NCBI GenBank assembly: GCA_029259745.1
Contig: JAJDEO010000001.1
Location: forward strand, 1 to 34,289
Length of the DNA: 34,289 nt
DNA from: Planctomycetota bacterium
GTDB lineage: Bacteria; Planctomycetota; B15-G4
Direction: 5' to 3'
Shown: piece by piece, positions 16,815 to 24,534 of the stretch
How positions within the stretch are numbered: position 1 is the first letter of the stretch
How the letters are laid out: each line of letters starts with the position of its first letter
Translations under genes and position numbers: made by a program
Notes under the pieces: model-generated
The model's input: only the letters and a program-made list of their open reading frames with translations
What the model was told of the DNA's origin: nothing
Databases searched by the model: none

Positions 16815-16964
16815 ATGACCGCCCACACCGACAGCTCGCACGTTCACCCGTTACATCTCGATCCGGTGCTCGCGGTTGTCGCGAGAGTTCGACACGGACA
16901 CCAGCTCTGCCGTGTCGAGTCGCTGCCACGCGTCCTCGTCAGCGAAGCCACGCTTCGCATCTGA
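16815..16964 (+). CDS. Hypothetical 49-aa protein
   Basis: A short frame whose ATG is preceded by AGGAGAG with 3 nt spacing, stronger ribosome-site support than most genes here. The product begins MTAHTDSSHVHPLHLD, rich in His, followed by VLAVVARVRHGHQLCRV and LVSEATLRI. No family is recognised and it is too short for composition to be decisive. It sits in the MITE-rich islet. A CCCGCA-TGCGGG hairpin (17000-17016) lies downstream without a T-tract. It could be a fragment of a decayed gene. Confidence 0.4.
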   Translation: MTAHTDSSHVHPLHLDPVLAVVARVRHGHQLCRVESLPRVLVSEATLRI

Positions 16965-17126
16965 GTCACGGCCCCCGGCCGACCGCCCTCCACGTTGACC
17001 CCGCATATCTTGCGGGAAGGAGTCGTCGTTTCAGAGGTATGACGTCTGCATCTCGGTCCATGTGAGTAGGACGGCGAGCTCACAGAGTCGTTCCACTCAT
17101 GTTCGTACCGAGAGGGGAGATGTCAC

Positions 17127-17216
17127 ATGCCATGGGTCCCAAACCGTCGTTCGAAGCGCCGCGGATTCCTGCACACCGCGCGTGGTTGCGATCGTGCTGA
17201 GGAGCGCCTATCGTGA
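17127..17216 (+). CDS. Hypothetical 29-aa basic mini-protein (possible leader ORF)
   Basis: A 29-codon frame with AGGGGAG 7 nt before its ATG. The product starts MPWVPNRRSKRRGFLH and is strongly basic. Its stop overlaps the next ATG as TGATG, a typical translational-coupling arrangement. No homology is recognised; the support is the ribosome site and the overlap only. Confidence 0.3.
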   Translation: MPWVPNRRSKRRGFLHTARGCDRAEERLS

Positions 17217-17407
17217 TGAACCTCAGGACGAGTGGGGAAACGTCGCAAGGGATGCCTGAAAAAGACGAGGAACGGAGCGAAAGCCCGGAGTCGGAGAAGT
17301 CCGACCATTGCGAAGAGCTGCTCGACAGTCCGTCGAAGTTGCACACGGATGACGAGAAGCTCGGCAAGATAAGAAGGAGGCTGAGGGCCGATGCCTCCGA
17401 CCACTAG
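17216..17407 (+). CDS. Hypothetical 63-aa highly charged protein
   Basis: The ATG overlaps the preceding mini-frame's stop (TGATG). The product is very hydrophilic, with acidic and Ser-rich stretches (EKDEERSESPESEKSDHCEE) and a basic end (KIRRRLRAD), so it is probably disordered. The codon use has more A and lower G+C than flanking genes, consistent with foreign origin. The stop codon TAG is the first TAG of the truncated MITE copy, so the original C-terminus may have been changed by that insertion. No family is recognised. Confidence 0.35.
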   Translation: MNLRTSGETSQGMPEKDEERSESPESEKSDHCEELLDSPSKLHTDDEKLGKIRRRLRADASDH

Positions 17408-17504
17408 CAGCGCGTTGAGAAGCTCATCTGGATGGCGGCAAGCGCCCCGAAGAGAACAACGGGTCGCGCACCGCCCACCCGAAGCTGTTCGTCAACACGC
17501 TGAG
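17405..17504. mobile_element. MITE-like element, internally deleted copy C
   Basis: About 100 bp. The left terminus TAGCAGCGCGTTGAGAAGCTC matches the family, CGGGTCGCGCACCGCCCACC matches the interior of copy B, and the right end is GCTGTTCGTCAACACGCTGA. Roughly 65 bp of the middle, including the small palindrome, are missing. Confidence 0.6.
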
Positions 17505-17525
17505 AGAGCTGGAGTAGAAAACGCT

Positions 17526-18131
17526 ATGTCACCCGCACCGACGAGCGAGCCCGAGCCAGTCGCGAACCATGACGTTGCCGAGGCCAAGCCGCTGCGCGGC
17601 GAGCGACTGGTGGTGCATCGACGTGACGGCCGTGCAGAGGTCATGGCGAGATTTCATATCGATTTCTCGGCACGCGTCTTCTTCGCCGACGAGCTCGCAC
17701 ATGCCACGTCGACCGACGCCGAAGCGTACGACTACGTCGTCGAGCGTTCGGAACGGTACGTGAAAGCGACGTTTGCAACTTTGAAGCTGACTCATCACGC
17801 CAGGAGCACTCTGGCCGATCGTGAGTTCCTAAGACTCGTCTTCGGCACCGTGCGCTACAAGGCGATCAAGACACTCCTGGCCGAGCCCTCACCACAGATC
17901 GAACGGCGCAGTTCCGAAATCAGTGATATCGTCGTGGACGAGCTGACGCGGAACCCGACCGCGGCATGTCTCACGCCGGCGTGCTGGAATCTCCAGCGCC
18001 CGAACGCCGCGCACTCGGTGGACCTCGCGAATCCCGTCGAACGAGATCTCGCACTCTTGCACGTCGTCACGGCGATGCGCGAGCAAGAGCGTGAACTCGG
18101 ATCGCACGAGGTGCTCGCAAGCCTTCTCTAG
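17526..18131 (+). CDS. Hypothetical protein, 201 aa
   Basis: The ATG at 17526 is the first plausible start after the MITE remnant, and a GGAG lies about 13 nt before it. The frame also runs upstream through the MITE, but that part looks non-coding. The product is soluble, with no signal peptide or membrane segment. Residues about 45-60 contain FHIDFSARVFFADELA, followed by a region predicted to be helical (YVVERSERYVKATFATLK; FLRLVFGTVRYKAIKTLL). The end is acidic, with VTAMREQERELGSHEVLASLL. Two Cys lie close together (AACLTPACWNLQ). I recognise no family. It is bracketed by MITE copies at 17405 and 18199 and precedes the sigma-factor gene. A role with that gene is possible but unsupported. 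Confidence 0.6.
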   Translation: MSPAPTSEPEPVANHDVAEAKPLRGERLVVHRRDGRAEVMARFHIDFSARVFFADELAHATSTDAEAYDYVVERSERYVKATFATLKLTHHARSTLADREFLRLVFGTVRYKAIKTLLAEPSPQIERRSSEISDIVVDELTRNPTAACLTPACWNLQRPNAAHSVDLANPVERDLALLHVVTAMREQERELGSHEVLASLL

Positions 18132-18198
18132 ATGTAAAGGCAGGGTGTCTTCCGAAACCGCGACTGTGTATGAGTCACAATTCGGAGGAAGCGGGGTC

Positions 18199-18363
18199 TA
18201 GCAGTGTGTTGAAGAACTGCTTCGAATGCGGAGTGCGTGACAAGTTGTTCTCGATCAGGTGCGGAAACGCAGGCGAATCGATGGATTCGTCGAGGCATGT
18301 GCGCCTGATCGAGGGCAACTGGGCGCGTGCTACGCGTCGAATGAGTTTTTCAACGCGCTGCTA
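18199..18363. mobile_element. MITE-like inverted-repeat element, copy D (inverted)
   Basis: A 165-bp copy in the opposite orientation to the other three. It runs from TAGCAGTGTGTTGAAGAACT to GAGTTTTTCAACGCGCTGCT plus TA. This is the cleanest copy: the termini pair over about 20 nt and TA flanks both ends. It lies 36 nt before the start of the sigma-factor gene, where it could affect expression. Confidence 0.8.
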
Positions 18364-18399
18364 GGTTCCGAGAGCCGACCCCGACCCGGAGGAGAGTCG

Positions 18400-18987
18400 A
18401 TGGCTGACGAGAAAGAGGAAGGTCCGCACGCGGCGCGGCTCGATGAGCTGCTCGACCAGGCCCACGCGGGCAAGTGGGGGATCGACGAGTCCGAGCGAGT
18501 GCGTCTCGCCGTCGCGCGTGTCGCGATGCGGATCTACTCTTCGATGAGCGGCGCGGATCTCGACGCGCTCACCTCCGAGGTCCTCTTCCGCGTCATGCGG
18601 TCCTACGACCCCGAGACGATCGAAAGCCCGCGGGCTTGGTCGCGTCGCGTCATTCTCAACGCGGGCTACAAGCTCTGGCGTCGCAACGACCGCGCGAATC
18701 GTGGGGGTAGTGTCCTCTCGCTCAGCGCACCCGATGATGACGGTCAGATCGACGTCGTCGACGCTGCGGCGCTCGAGCCCAGCGAGTTGATGATCCGCGA
18801 GGAGCGGGTCGAGCGCCTCTACGAAGTCGTGAGCCGTCTCACGGAACAGGAGCAACGCCTCTTCGAGATGAGAGCGCGCGGGGACCCCTCGCTCGTGATC
18901 GCCGCGGAGCTCGGGATCACGGACGCCGCGACGCGTAAGCGCCTCGAGCGGCTGCGTACGAAACTCGCGCGGCTCCTCGCTGCTTGA
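18400..18987 (+). CDS. RNA polymerase sigma-70 family factor (ECF-like)
   Basis: The 195-aa product has an ATG preceded by GGAGGAGAG with 3 nt spacing; the frame upstream of it is the MITE. The arrangement is that of a two-domain group 4 sigma factor. Region 2 spans about residues 20-95 (LTSEVLFRVMRSYDPETIES; SPRAWSRRVILNAGYKLWRR), with the WSRRVILNAGYKLWRRN helix as the -10-recognising part. Region 4 spans about 135-190 (LTEQEQRLFEMRARG, then VIAAELGITDAATRKRLERL), the helix-turn-helix that reads the -35 box. It is more divergent than the next sigma gene. There is no adjacent classical anti-sigma gene; the downstream membrane kinase is a candidate regulator by association. Confidence 0.85.
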   Translation: MADEKEEGPHAARLDELLDQAHAGKWGIDESERVRLAVARVAMRIYSSMSGADLDALTSEVLFRVMRSYDPETIESPRAWSRRVILNAGYKLWRRNDRANRGGSVLSLSAPDDDGQIDVVDAAALEPSELMIREERVERLYEVVSRLTEQEQRLFEMRARGDPSLVIAAELGITDAATRKRLERLRTKLARLLAA

Positions 18988-19100
18988 CTCCCTCGCCGCA
19001 TACTCGTGAAAGACACGGACGCCCCAGGTTCGACGTCATCGCGTAGGCTTACCGAGGAGACCGGCCATGACCAGCGTCGCCAGTCTGGGAGATGACATCT

Positions 19101-19667
19101 GTGACGGGAACGTTCACGCGCCTTTCGCGTCGTGCGAGAGACGGAGATCGCACTGCGGCCGATGATCTCGCTGCCCTGTGCAGCGAGGCGCTTCACGGCA
19201 TGGCGAGGGCGCGCATGGTGCGCCGAGCGCGGGGCGACCTCCTCGGGGCCAGCGGGCTCGCCAACGAGACCTTCCTGCGCCTGCTCGAGCGCAGCGGGTA
19301 CGCATGGAAGAACCGCCCCGACTTTTTCAGGCTCGCGGTCCGAGCGATGCGCGACGTCCTCGTCGATGAAGCTCGCCGCCACTCGGCACTCAAGCGCGGT
19401 GGACACCTCCGACGCGTCCCCCTCTCCGACGGCATCCCGGCACCGAACGCGGCCTTCGAACGTCTCGACCTCGAGGCGGCGTTCGATGCGCTCGAGAAGG
19501 CGGATCGGATGGCGCACGACGCCTTCGTGCTCGGCACGGCCGAGATGACCTGGGCCGAGATCGCAACGGCTCTCGGCGTGGCCAAAGCCACCGTCGGCCG
19601 TGCGATCAAGCGCGCCAAGAAGTTCCTCTGCGAGTGGCTCGGTGACGAAGAATCCCAGATTGCTTGA
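19101..19667 (+). CDS. ECF sigma factor of the planctomycete TIGR02999-like group
   Basis: About 188-191 aa. The GTG at 19101 has GGGAG 9 nt upstream; the in-frame ATG at 19092 immediately follows the same GGGAG, so the GTG seems better placed. Region 2 is typical of the group: DGDRTAADDLAALC, LANETFLRLLE, FFRLAVRAMRDVLVDEARR and KRGGHLRRVPLSD. Region 4 is MTWAEIATALGVAKATVGRAIKRAKKFL. This group is expanded in Planctomycetota and often lies beside Ser/Thr kinase genes, as here. The kinase frame begins 13-34 nt after its stop, so the two are probably co-transcribed. A short overlapping frame (19067-19165) covers the start region. Confidence 0.92.
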   Translation: MTGTFTRLSRRARDGDRTAADDLAALCSEALHGMARARMVRRARGDLLGASGLANETFLRLLERSGYAWKNRPDFFRLAVRAMRDVLVDEARRHSALKRGGHLRRVPLSDGIPAPNAAFERLDLEAAFDALEKADRMAHDAFVLGTAEMTWAEIATALGVAKATVGRAIKRAKKFLCEWLGDEESQIA

Positions 19668-19700
19668 GCGCATTCGGAGGTGTTTTACGGCACTTCAGTG

Positions 19701-21911
19701 ATGAGCGATCCCCAGACGCCTGAAGAGATCGTTGAGCATCTCACCGACTTCACGGATCGGCAGCGCGCCGAGTGGCTCGACGCGCACTGCGCGGATGCAT
19801 CCGTGCGTCGTCTCGTCGAGGAACGTCTTCGCGAACTCGACGAGGAGATCTTGCGCGAAGAAGGCGAGGCCGACGGCTGGCTGAACCTGCCCGACCTCAT
19901 CGCGGACAACGAGTACGCCGAGCTGCCCGGCGAGATCGGTGGCTTCACGATCCTCTCGGTGCTCGGACGCGGTGGGATGGGCGTGGTCTATCTCGCCCGC
20001 GATCCCGACATCGACCGGCCGGTCGCACTCAAGACGGTGACGAGCGAGTTTGCCCGTCGGCGCTTTGCGCGCGAGGCCGAGGCGTTGGGGCGCCTGCGGC
20101 ATCCCGGGATCGTGTCCGTCTTCCGGTTCGAGCCCCATGGCCCGACGCCGTTCTTGGTGATGGAGTATCTCGCTGGCGACACGCTCGAGGCGCAGCTCGC
20201 CGTCGAGCGCGCGCGTGACGTCGATGTTGCCGACGTCCAGCGTCAGCGCGGCCACGTCGCGCGGCTCGCAGACATCGCGGATGCACTTCAGTACGCCCAC
20301 GAGGAGGGCGTGATCCATCGCGACGTCAAGCCGTCCAACATCATGATCGATCCCGACGGCCGCGCGCGCCTGACCGACTTCGGTGTGGCGAAGCTGCTCG
20401 ACAGCGAGCAAGTCACGCGCACCGGCGATCATCCCGGCACGTATCGCTACATGAGCCCCGAGCAGGCGGCGCTTGCGGCTCACGATGCCGTCGATCGACG
20501 CAGCGACGTCTTCTCGCTCGGCGTCGTGCTCTACGAGTGCTTGACGCTCGTTCCGGCGTTCACGGGGAAGACGGTCGAGCAGGTGCTGCAGTCGGTTATC
20601 GAGTCTGAGCCGCGCTCGCTCGAGTCGCAGGTCCGCGGGATCTCGGAAGACCTTGCCGCGGTCTGCTACAAGGCACTCGAGAAGAACCCGAAGCAGCGCT
20701 ACGCAGCCGCGAGTCAGTTCGCCGAAGACCTGCGTGCTTGGCTCCGAGGCGACCCGGTCATGGCGCGGCGTGTGTCTTGGATCCAGCGCAAACTTCGCGG
20801 TTTGCGCCGTCATGCCGTCGGCCTGTGGGTTGCGAGTGCTCTCGCCGCGGCGCTGGTCGGCGGGGCGTTCTTCGAGCAGTGGCGCTCGCGACCGAGCGGT
20901 CGTCTTGACGTGCAGGTGTTTACCCAGGCGGTCGTGGATCCCGACACCCGCGTGACGCTCACGATCGAGCGCGTCGACAACGGTGAGATCGTGGAGTCGA
21001 CGACGCTCGCGTGGCGCACGGTCGAGAGTTTCTCGCTGGCGCCGGGGCAGTATCGACTTCGCGCCCTGACGTCCGATGGTTGGTTCGCCGACACGCTCGT
21101 CACGTTGGCGGCCGAGGAAGCGCGCGTGTTCCCCATGTGCCTCGTCCGCGAGAGCGCGGATGATGAGGCGATGGTGCTCGTGCCAGCCGAGGGCGACGAA
21201 CTCGCCTTCATGATCGACAAGACGGAAGTCTCGAACGATCAGTTCGCCAGCTTCCTGAGTGCTCAGCCGCCCGAGGTCGCGCATCGCCTGCGTCCGCCCT
21301 GGTGGACGGACGACGGTCCCGGCCTGGCGGGGGATCTCGCCGTCACGGGCATGACGCTCGAGGCCTGCGAGTGCTTCGCGGCATGGGCCGGCAAGCGTCT
21401 GCCGACAGCCGACGAGTGGGTACGGGCTGTGCGCGGCGAGAACGGCTGGCCCGTGCCATGGGGGCCGGACGTGCCAGCGTCACCGGAGTGCTTCGCGAAC
21501 GCCGTGCGTTTGAACGGGGGGCATGCGCCGATGCGTGACGTCGGCGAGGGCGCCAACATCGCCGATGCGCGGAGGATGCTCGCGGCCGAGCTCCAACCCG
21601 TCGGCGACCCGCGTCCGCGCGCGGAGATTGGCTGCGAGGAGAACGCAGACCGCGCGCTTCGTGACGAGACCCCGGCGGGGATCTTGCACCTCTACGGCAA
21701 CGTGATCGAGCGCACGTCAACGCCTCACCCGCGCGGCACTGGCGATGAGTACGTCGCGCTTGGGCGAGGGTGGGGCCTCTTTCGCGCGGACACCGAGATC
21801 ATCGATGTGCGCGCTGACGGAACGCGCCGCTCGGCCTTCGGCGTTCCCGCCGGTGAGCGCCGGCTCGGTCTCGGCTTCCGCTGCGCGCGGTCGGTAGGTC
21901 GCATCGACTGA
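19701..21911 (+). CDS. Membrane Ser/Thr protein kinase with C-terminal SUMF1/FGE-like domain
   Basis: 736 aa from the ATG at 19701; an in-frame GTG at 19680 would add 7 residues, and neither start has a well-spaced ribosome site. An N-terminal helical region (1-78) precedes a Hanks-type kinase domain: Gly-loop GRGGMGVV (89-96), catalytic Lys111 in VALKTV, HRDVKPSN (206-213, Asp208), DFG (226-228), and YMSPEQ (250-255). All key residues are present, so it should be active. One membrane helix (about 373-391) leads to an extracytoplasmic part with a beta-rich linker. A formylglycine-generating-enzyme-like fold follows (DKTEVSNDQFASFL near 506, WAGKRLPTADEWVRAVRGEN near 562-581, FRCARSV at the end). 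No copper-binding Cys pair of true FGE is seen, so the domain is probably a sensor or binding module. It follows an ECF sigma gene, suggesting a signalling pair. Confidence 0.93.
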   Translation: MSDPQTPEEIVEHLTDFTDRQRAEWLDAHCADASVRRLVEERLRELDEEILREEGEADGWLNLPDLIADNEYAELPGEIGGFTILSVLGRGGMGVVYLARDPDIDRPVALKTVTSEFARRRFAREAEALGRLRHPGIVSVFRFEPHGPTPFLVMEYLAGDTLEAQLAVERARDVDVADVQRQRGHVARLADIADALQYAHEEGVIHRDVKPSNIMIDPDGRARLTDFGVAKLLDSEQVTRTGDHPGTYRYMSPEQAALAAHDAVDRRSDVFSLGVVLYECLTLVPAFTGKTVEQVLQSVIESEPRSLESQVRGISEDLAAVCYKALEKNPKQRYAAASQFAEDLRAWLRGDPVMARRVSWIQRKLRGLRRHAVGLWVASALAAALVGGAFFEQWRSRPSGRLDVQVFTQAVVDPDTRVTLTIERVDNGEIVESTTLAWRTVESFSLAPGQYRLRALTSDGWFADTLVTLAAEEARVFPMCLVRESADDEAMVLVPAEGDELAFMIDKTEVSNDQFASFLSAQPPEVAHRLRPPWWTDDGPGLAGDLAVTGMTLEACECFAAWAGKRLPTADEWVRAVRGENGWPVPWGPDVPASPECFANAVRLNGGHAPMRDVGEGANIADARRMLAAELQPVGDPRPRAEIGCEENADRALRDETPAGILHLYGNVIERTSTPHPRGTGDEYVALGRGWGLFRADTEIIDVRADGTRRSAFGVPAGERRLGLGFRCARSVGRID

Positions 21912-22290
21912 CGGTCGGTGGACCTGCGGCTGACCGAGACGGCCGATGCACTGGTCTGCGTCCGGCGGCCCGCAGCTGCCCGGTGAGGCACCGCCGGCTC
22001 TGAGGTCGCGAGGAAAACTGACGCGCGAGTTTCCGAAGGCGCGTCACACCTCGCGCGCATCCGGGGTCTCGACATGTGGCCAGCTCAGTGAGCAAAGGTG
22101 CTCTGTCAGGGGACCTGCTCGACCGTCAACGCGGAGCTGCTGGTCGCTCGAAATCCGCTGCTCGTGGGAGAAGCGGACTGCCCTCGAGTCCTCGATCACT
22201 GCGCATCCGAAGTGGCCTGCGCGCGTGCCGAAGGCTCTGTCGATGCGTGGCGTTTTCTTGACGCGACGCATATCCGAAAGGATCAAGAAG
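21912..22290. other. Intergenic region with one hairpin
   Basis: No gene is supported in these 379 bases. TGACGCGC...GCGCGTCA (22019-22046) can form an 8-bp stem with a 12-nt loop but has no T-tract. TTGACG at about 22258 recalls a -35 box, but no -10 box sits at the right distance before the next gene. Confidence 0.4.
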
Positions 22291-22827
22291 ATGCCCGATC
22301 ATCGTCAGACGCCCACACTGGGTGAACACAGCACGACCGCGTCGCCGAGCACCAACGGCGGTGTCTCGCTCTCCATGCTCGTCTCCAACGACGCCGACGA
22401 GAGTGCCCGCGAGCAGTTCCAGGAGTTCTTCACGCACGAGTGGGCCGTTCTCACGGGCGTGTCGACCGCGAACTTCCACCATCTCACGGAGTTCCTCGCG
22501 CACGGACTCACGGAGCACGTGCCGATGCCCTCGACAGGTTCAGAGATGCTCGAACAGATGAACGCCTCCTACTGGGAGGACATCATCGCGAAGTGCACGG
22601 AGCACAACGGTGGCTCGCCGCCGCCCCTCGCAGGTCGTGAGTTGCTGAAGGTCGAGAAGGAGCACGGCTTCTACTGCTACGACCAGCTGGGGAATCGCAC
22701 CTGCTACGACTTCTTCGCCGTGTCGAGCGCTGCAGGGGGAAAGGTGCCGTTGCAGCTCGAGGTCGGCGAGCACGTGGCTCTGCTCGGCATGATGTGCGGC
22801 GCCCATTCGGACCCGCGCAGCTCCTGA
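22291..22827 (+). CDS. Hypothetical protein, 178 aa
   Basis: The ATG is preceded by AAAGGATC about 9 nt upstream; the frame is open far upstream but that part has no protein-like character. The first 30 residues are Ser/Thr-rich and probably flexible. The body is soluble and acidic: EQFQEFFTHEWAVLTGVSTA, HHLTEFLAHGLTEHVPMPST, MNASYWEDIIAKCTEHNGG, then EKEHGFYCYDQLGNRTCYDFFAVSS and a final VGEHVALLGMMCGAHS. Cys and His are relatively frequent. No signal peptide or membrane segment is seen, and I recognise no family. It follows the kinase by 380 bases on the same strand, so it may be a separate transcription unit. Confidence 0.65.
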   Translation: MPDHRQTPTLGEHSTTASPSTNGGVSLSMLVSNDADESAREQFQEFFTHEWAVLTGVSTANFHHLTEFLAHGLTEHVPMPSTGSEMLEQMNASYWEDIIAKCTEHNGGSPPPLAGRELLKVEKEHGFYCYDQLGNRTCYDFFAVSSAAGGKVPLQLEVGEHVALLGMMCGAHSDPRSS

Positions 22828-22934
22828 CCTGGTTCACTCGCGAGTCGATTTTCTGGTTTTTCGTGAGTGTGTTCGCCCGCCGTTGACGGCTCTCCTGTAG
22901 GTGAAAAGTCAGGGTCGATGGTGAGAGGATCCCG

Positions 22935-23135
22935 ATGTACTTGAAAGTTCGATCAGCCGTGGGCCCCTGGGCGTGGTTTTCCTGCGCACCGACGTGCCCC
23001 AGCGAAGCACACGGGGAGTGTGTGGAGCAGCGCGTCATGGTGCGGAAGCAGCCCGGTTCGCTGGGGAGCGGACCTGAGGCACAGGACCTGAGCGGCGGCG
23101 AGCATCCATCCGATTTCCTCGGAGACGGTGTGTAG
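22935..23135 (+). CDS. Possible 66-aa protein upstream of a strong terminator
   Basis: The ATG has GAGAGGAT about 5 nt upstream. The product starts MYLKVRSAVGPWAWFSCAPT, contains three Cys, and ends EHPSDFLGDGV. No family is recognised. The case for it is the ribosome site and the strong terminator 46 nt after its stop, which needs some plus-strand transcript upstream. A non-coding RNA in the same place is an equal alternative. Confidence 0.3.
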   Translation: MYLKVRSAVGPWAWFSCAPTCPSEAHGECVEQRVMVRKQPGSLGSGPEAQDLSGGEHPSDFLGDGV

Positions 23136-23181
23136 CGAGCGGACGCATGATGCCTGGGTGCCCACGTGCTGGTCACCACGA

Positions 23182-23215
23182 TGGGGCGGAGCCAACCGGC
23201 TCCGCCCCACTTTTT
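23182..23215 (+). terminator. Strong rho-independent terminator
   Basis: A 12-bp perfect stem (TGGGGCGGAGCC with GGCTCCGCCCCA), an AACC loop and then CTTTTT. The T-tract follows only on the plus strand. The nearest recognised plus-strand gene ends 354 nt upstream, so a small gene or RNA between 22828 and 23181 probably uses it. Confidence 0.85.
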
Positions 23216-23367
23216 GGGCATGTACCGGGGCTCCAGCGCGGCGCGGGGGGCTCGGTCGTGTGTCGCGCGAGCGCGACAAGACCTCGCGCGTAGGCGGCGG
23301 ATGGCCCGAGCTTCTACGCTGGCAGGAAGGATTCCGATGCGACGGCAGCCGATCGACCGTGACGGGG

Positions 23368-24534
23368 CTACGCTCCGCCGTCGCGGAAGACCGCGATGCT
23401 CGCCGTGAACCCGTGGAGAAAGGCCTCGCCTCCGACGGGGCCGATCTCGCCGGCGCAGAAGAACCCGGCCGTGGAGATGTCGCCGAGGGCCGTGTGGACT
23501 TCACCGACGTCGTGATTGGGGCGCTCGAAGAACGTCTGGCCACGCCCCGCGCAGGAGAAGATCAGCGAACCGAGTGCCGGGCCGCGCTCCGTCTCGAGTG
23601 CCAGCAGTGACTTGAGTTCCTCGGAGGCCGTGTCGGCGTCACGGACCATGAACTGAATCGTCTGGCCGGGGCGGACTCGATCGCTGATCGCGATGGCCTG
23701 ACTGTCGCGGTCGACGCCCATGACGTGGCGGACGAGGAAGTCGCCCTGCTCGAAGACGCTCTTGCGCTCGTCGACCACGCGCCCGACGTGCACCGCGCCG
23801 CCCTGCACGAGCTCCCGGTCATGGGCCTCGGCCTCGTCGAGCATGGACATCAGCTGACCGAAGGCCGGCTTGCCGCCCAGCGATTGGATGACGTTGCGAC
23901 GCCCCTTCGTGATGACGAAGTGATTGCCGATCGGCCGGCACCCCTGCGACACGACCGGGTCGAGCCGCACACGTCCCCGGATCACGACGCCCACGGCGCC
24001 GTGCTTCACGAGGCCGGCGTCCGTCACCATGCGCGCCTCCATCGGCCCGCGCCCACCGCTCGCCATGCCGCCGACGATCGGCGCGTTGGGGAAGTGCTCG
24101 TTGAGTCCGTCGAGCAGCAGGTCGGGTGGGGTCGAGTAGGGGTCGGCGAGGACGAGCACGCCGGCCTGGTCGCCGGGCGGGATGTCCGGCCAGCCCGTGA
24201 GCGCGACCTCGCCGTTCACCTGCTCGACGTTCAGCGCGAAGCTCTCGACGCGCGTGTCGGGCCAGCTCGCGGCCCAGAGCGTCAGGCCCGTCTGCGACTC
24301 GATCTCCGCGTCGCCGCCGATGATCCCCGCGCCCGTGCAGCCGATCAGGGCCGCGGGGCCGAGCCGCTCCATGACGCGCTCACGCAGGACGGTGGCATCC
24401 TCGGCGTGGTGCGGCGTGAAGAACAGCGTCGCGAGCTGCGGAGCACTCCCCAGCCGCGCGGCGATCTCGTCGCAAAGACCGTCGATCGCTGCGACGACAT
24501 CGGGATTCGTCGTCGTTGTGACGGCGCACTTCAC
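23368..24534 (-). CDS. FIST domain protein (FIST_N plus FIST_C)
   Basis: 388 aa from a GTG start with GGTGGGAT upstream. FIST proteins are sensory or ligand-binding domain proteins thought to bind small molecules such as amino acids. The N-terminal half has LATLFFTPHHAEDATVLRER, then LIGCTGAGIIGGDAEIE and GLTLWAASWPD. The middle has GVLVLADPYSTPPDLLLDGL and APIVGGMASGG. The C-terminal half contains VSQGCRPIGNHFVITKGRRN, a FLVRHVMGVD strand and the closing FSCAGRGQTFFERPNHDV and GFFCAGEIGPVGG, the typical FIST_C ending. There is no kinase, methyl-accepting or GGDEF module, so it is a stand-alone version. It diverges from the small lipoprotein gene across a 129-bp shared regulatory region. Confidence 0.93.
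   Translation of the reverse strand: MKCAVTTTTNPDVVAAIDGLCDEIAARLGSAPQLATLFFTPHHAEDATVLRERVMERLGPAALIGCTGAGIIGGDAEIESQTGLTLWAASWPDTRVESFALNVEQVNGEVALTGWPDIPPGDQAGVLVLADPYSTPPDLLLDGLNEHFPNAPIVGGMASGGRGPMEARMVTDAGLVKHGAVGVVIRGRVRLDPVVSQGCRPIGNHFVITKGRRNVIQSLGGKPAFGQLMSMLDEAEAHDRELVQGGAVHVGRVVDERKSVFEQGDFLVRHVMGVDRDSQAIAISDRVRPGQTIQFMVRDADTASEELKSLLALETERGPALGSLIFSCAGRGQTFFERPNHDVGEVHTALGDISTAGFFCAGEIGPVGGEAFLHGFTASIAVFRDGGA

Noticed and set aside
23030..23075. GGTGCGGAAGCAGCC resembling the small SRP RNA (4.5S) tip
   Set aside because: It can form a short GGAA-capped stem, but the 3' AGCAG of the symmetric loop is missing and the flanks do not pair as SRP RNA.
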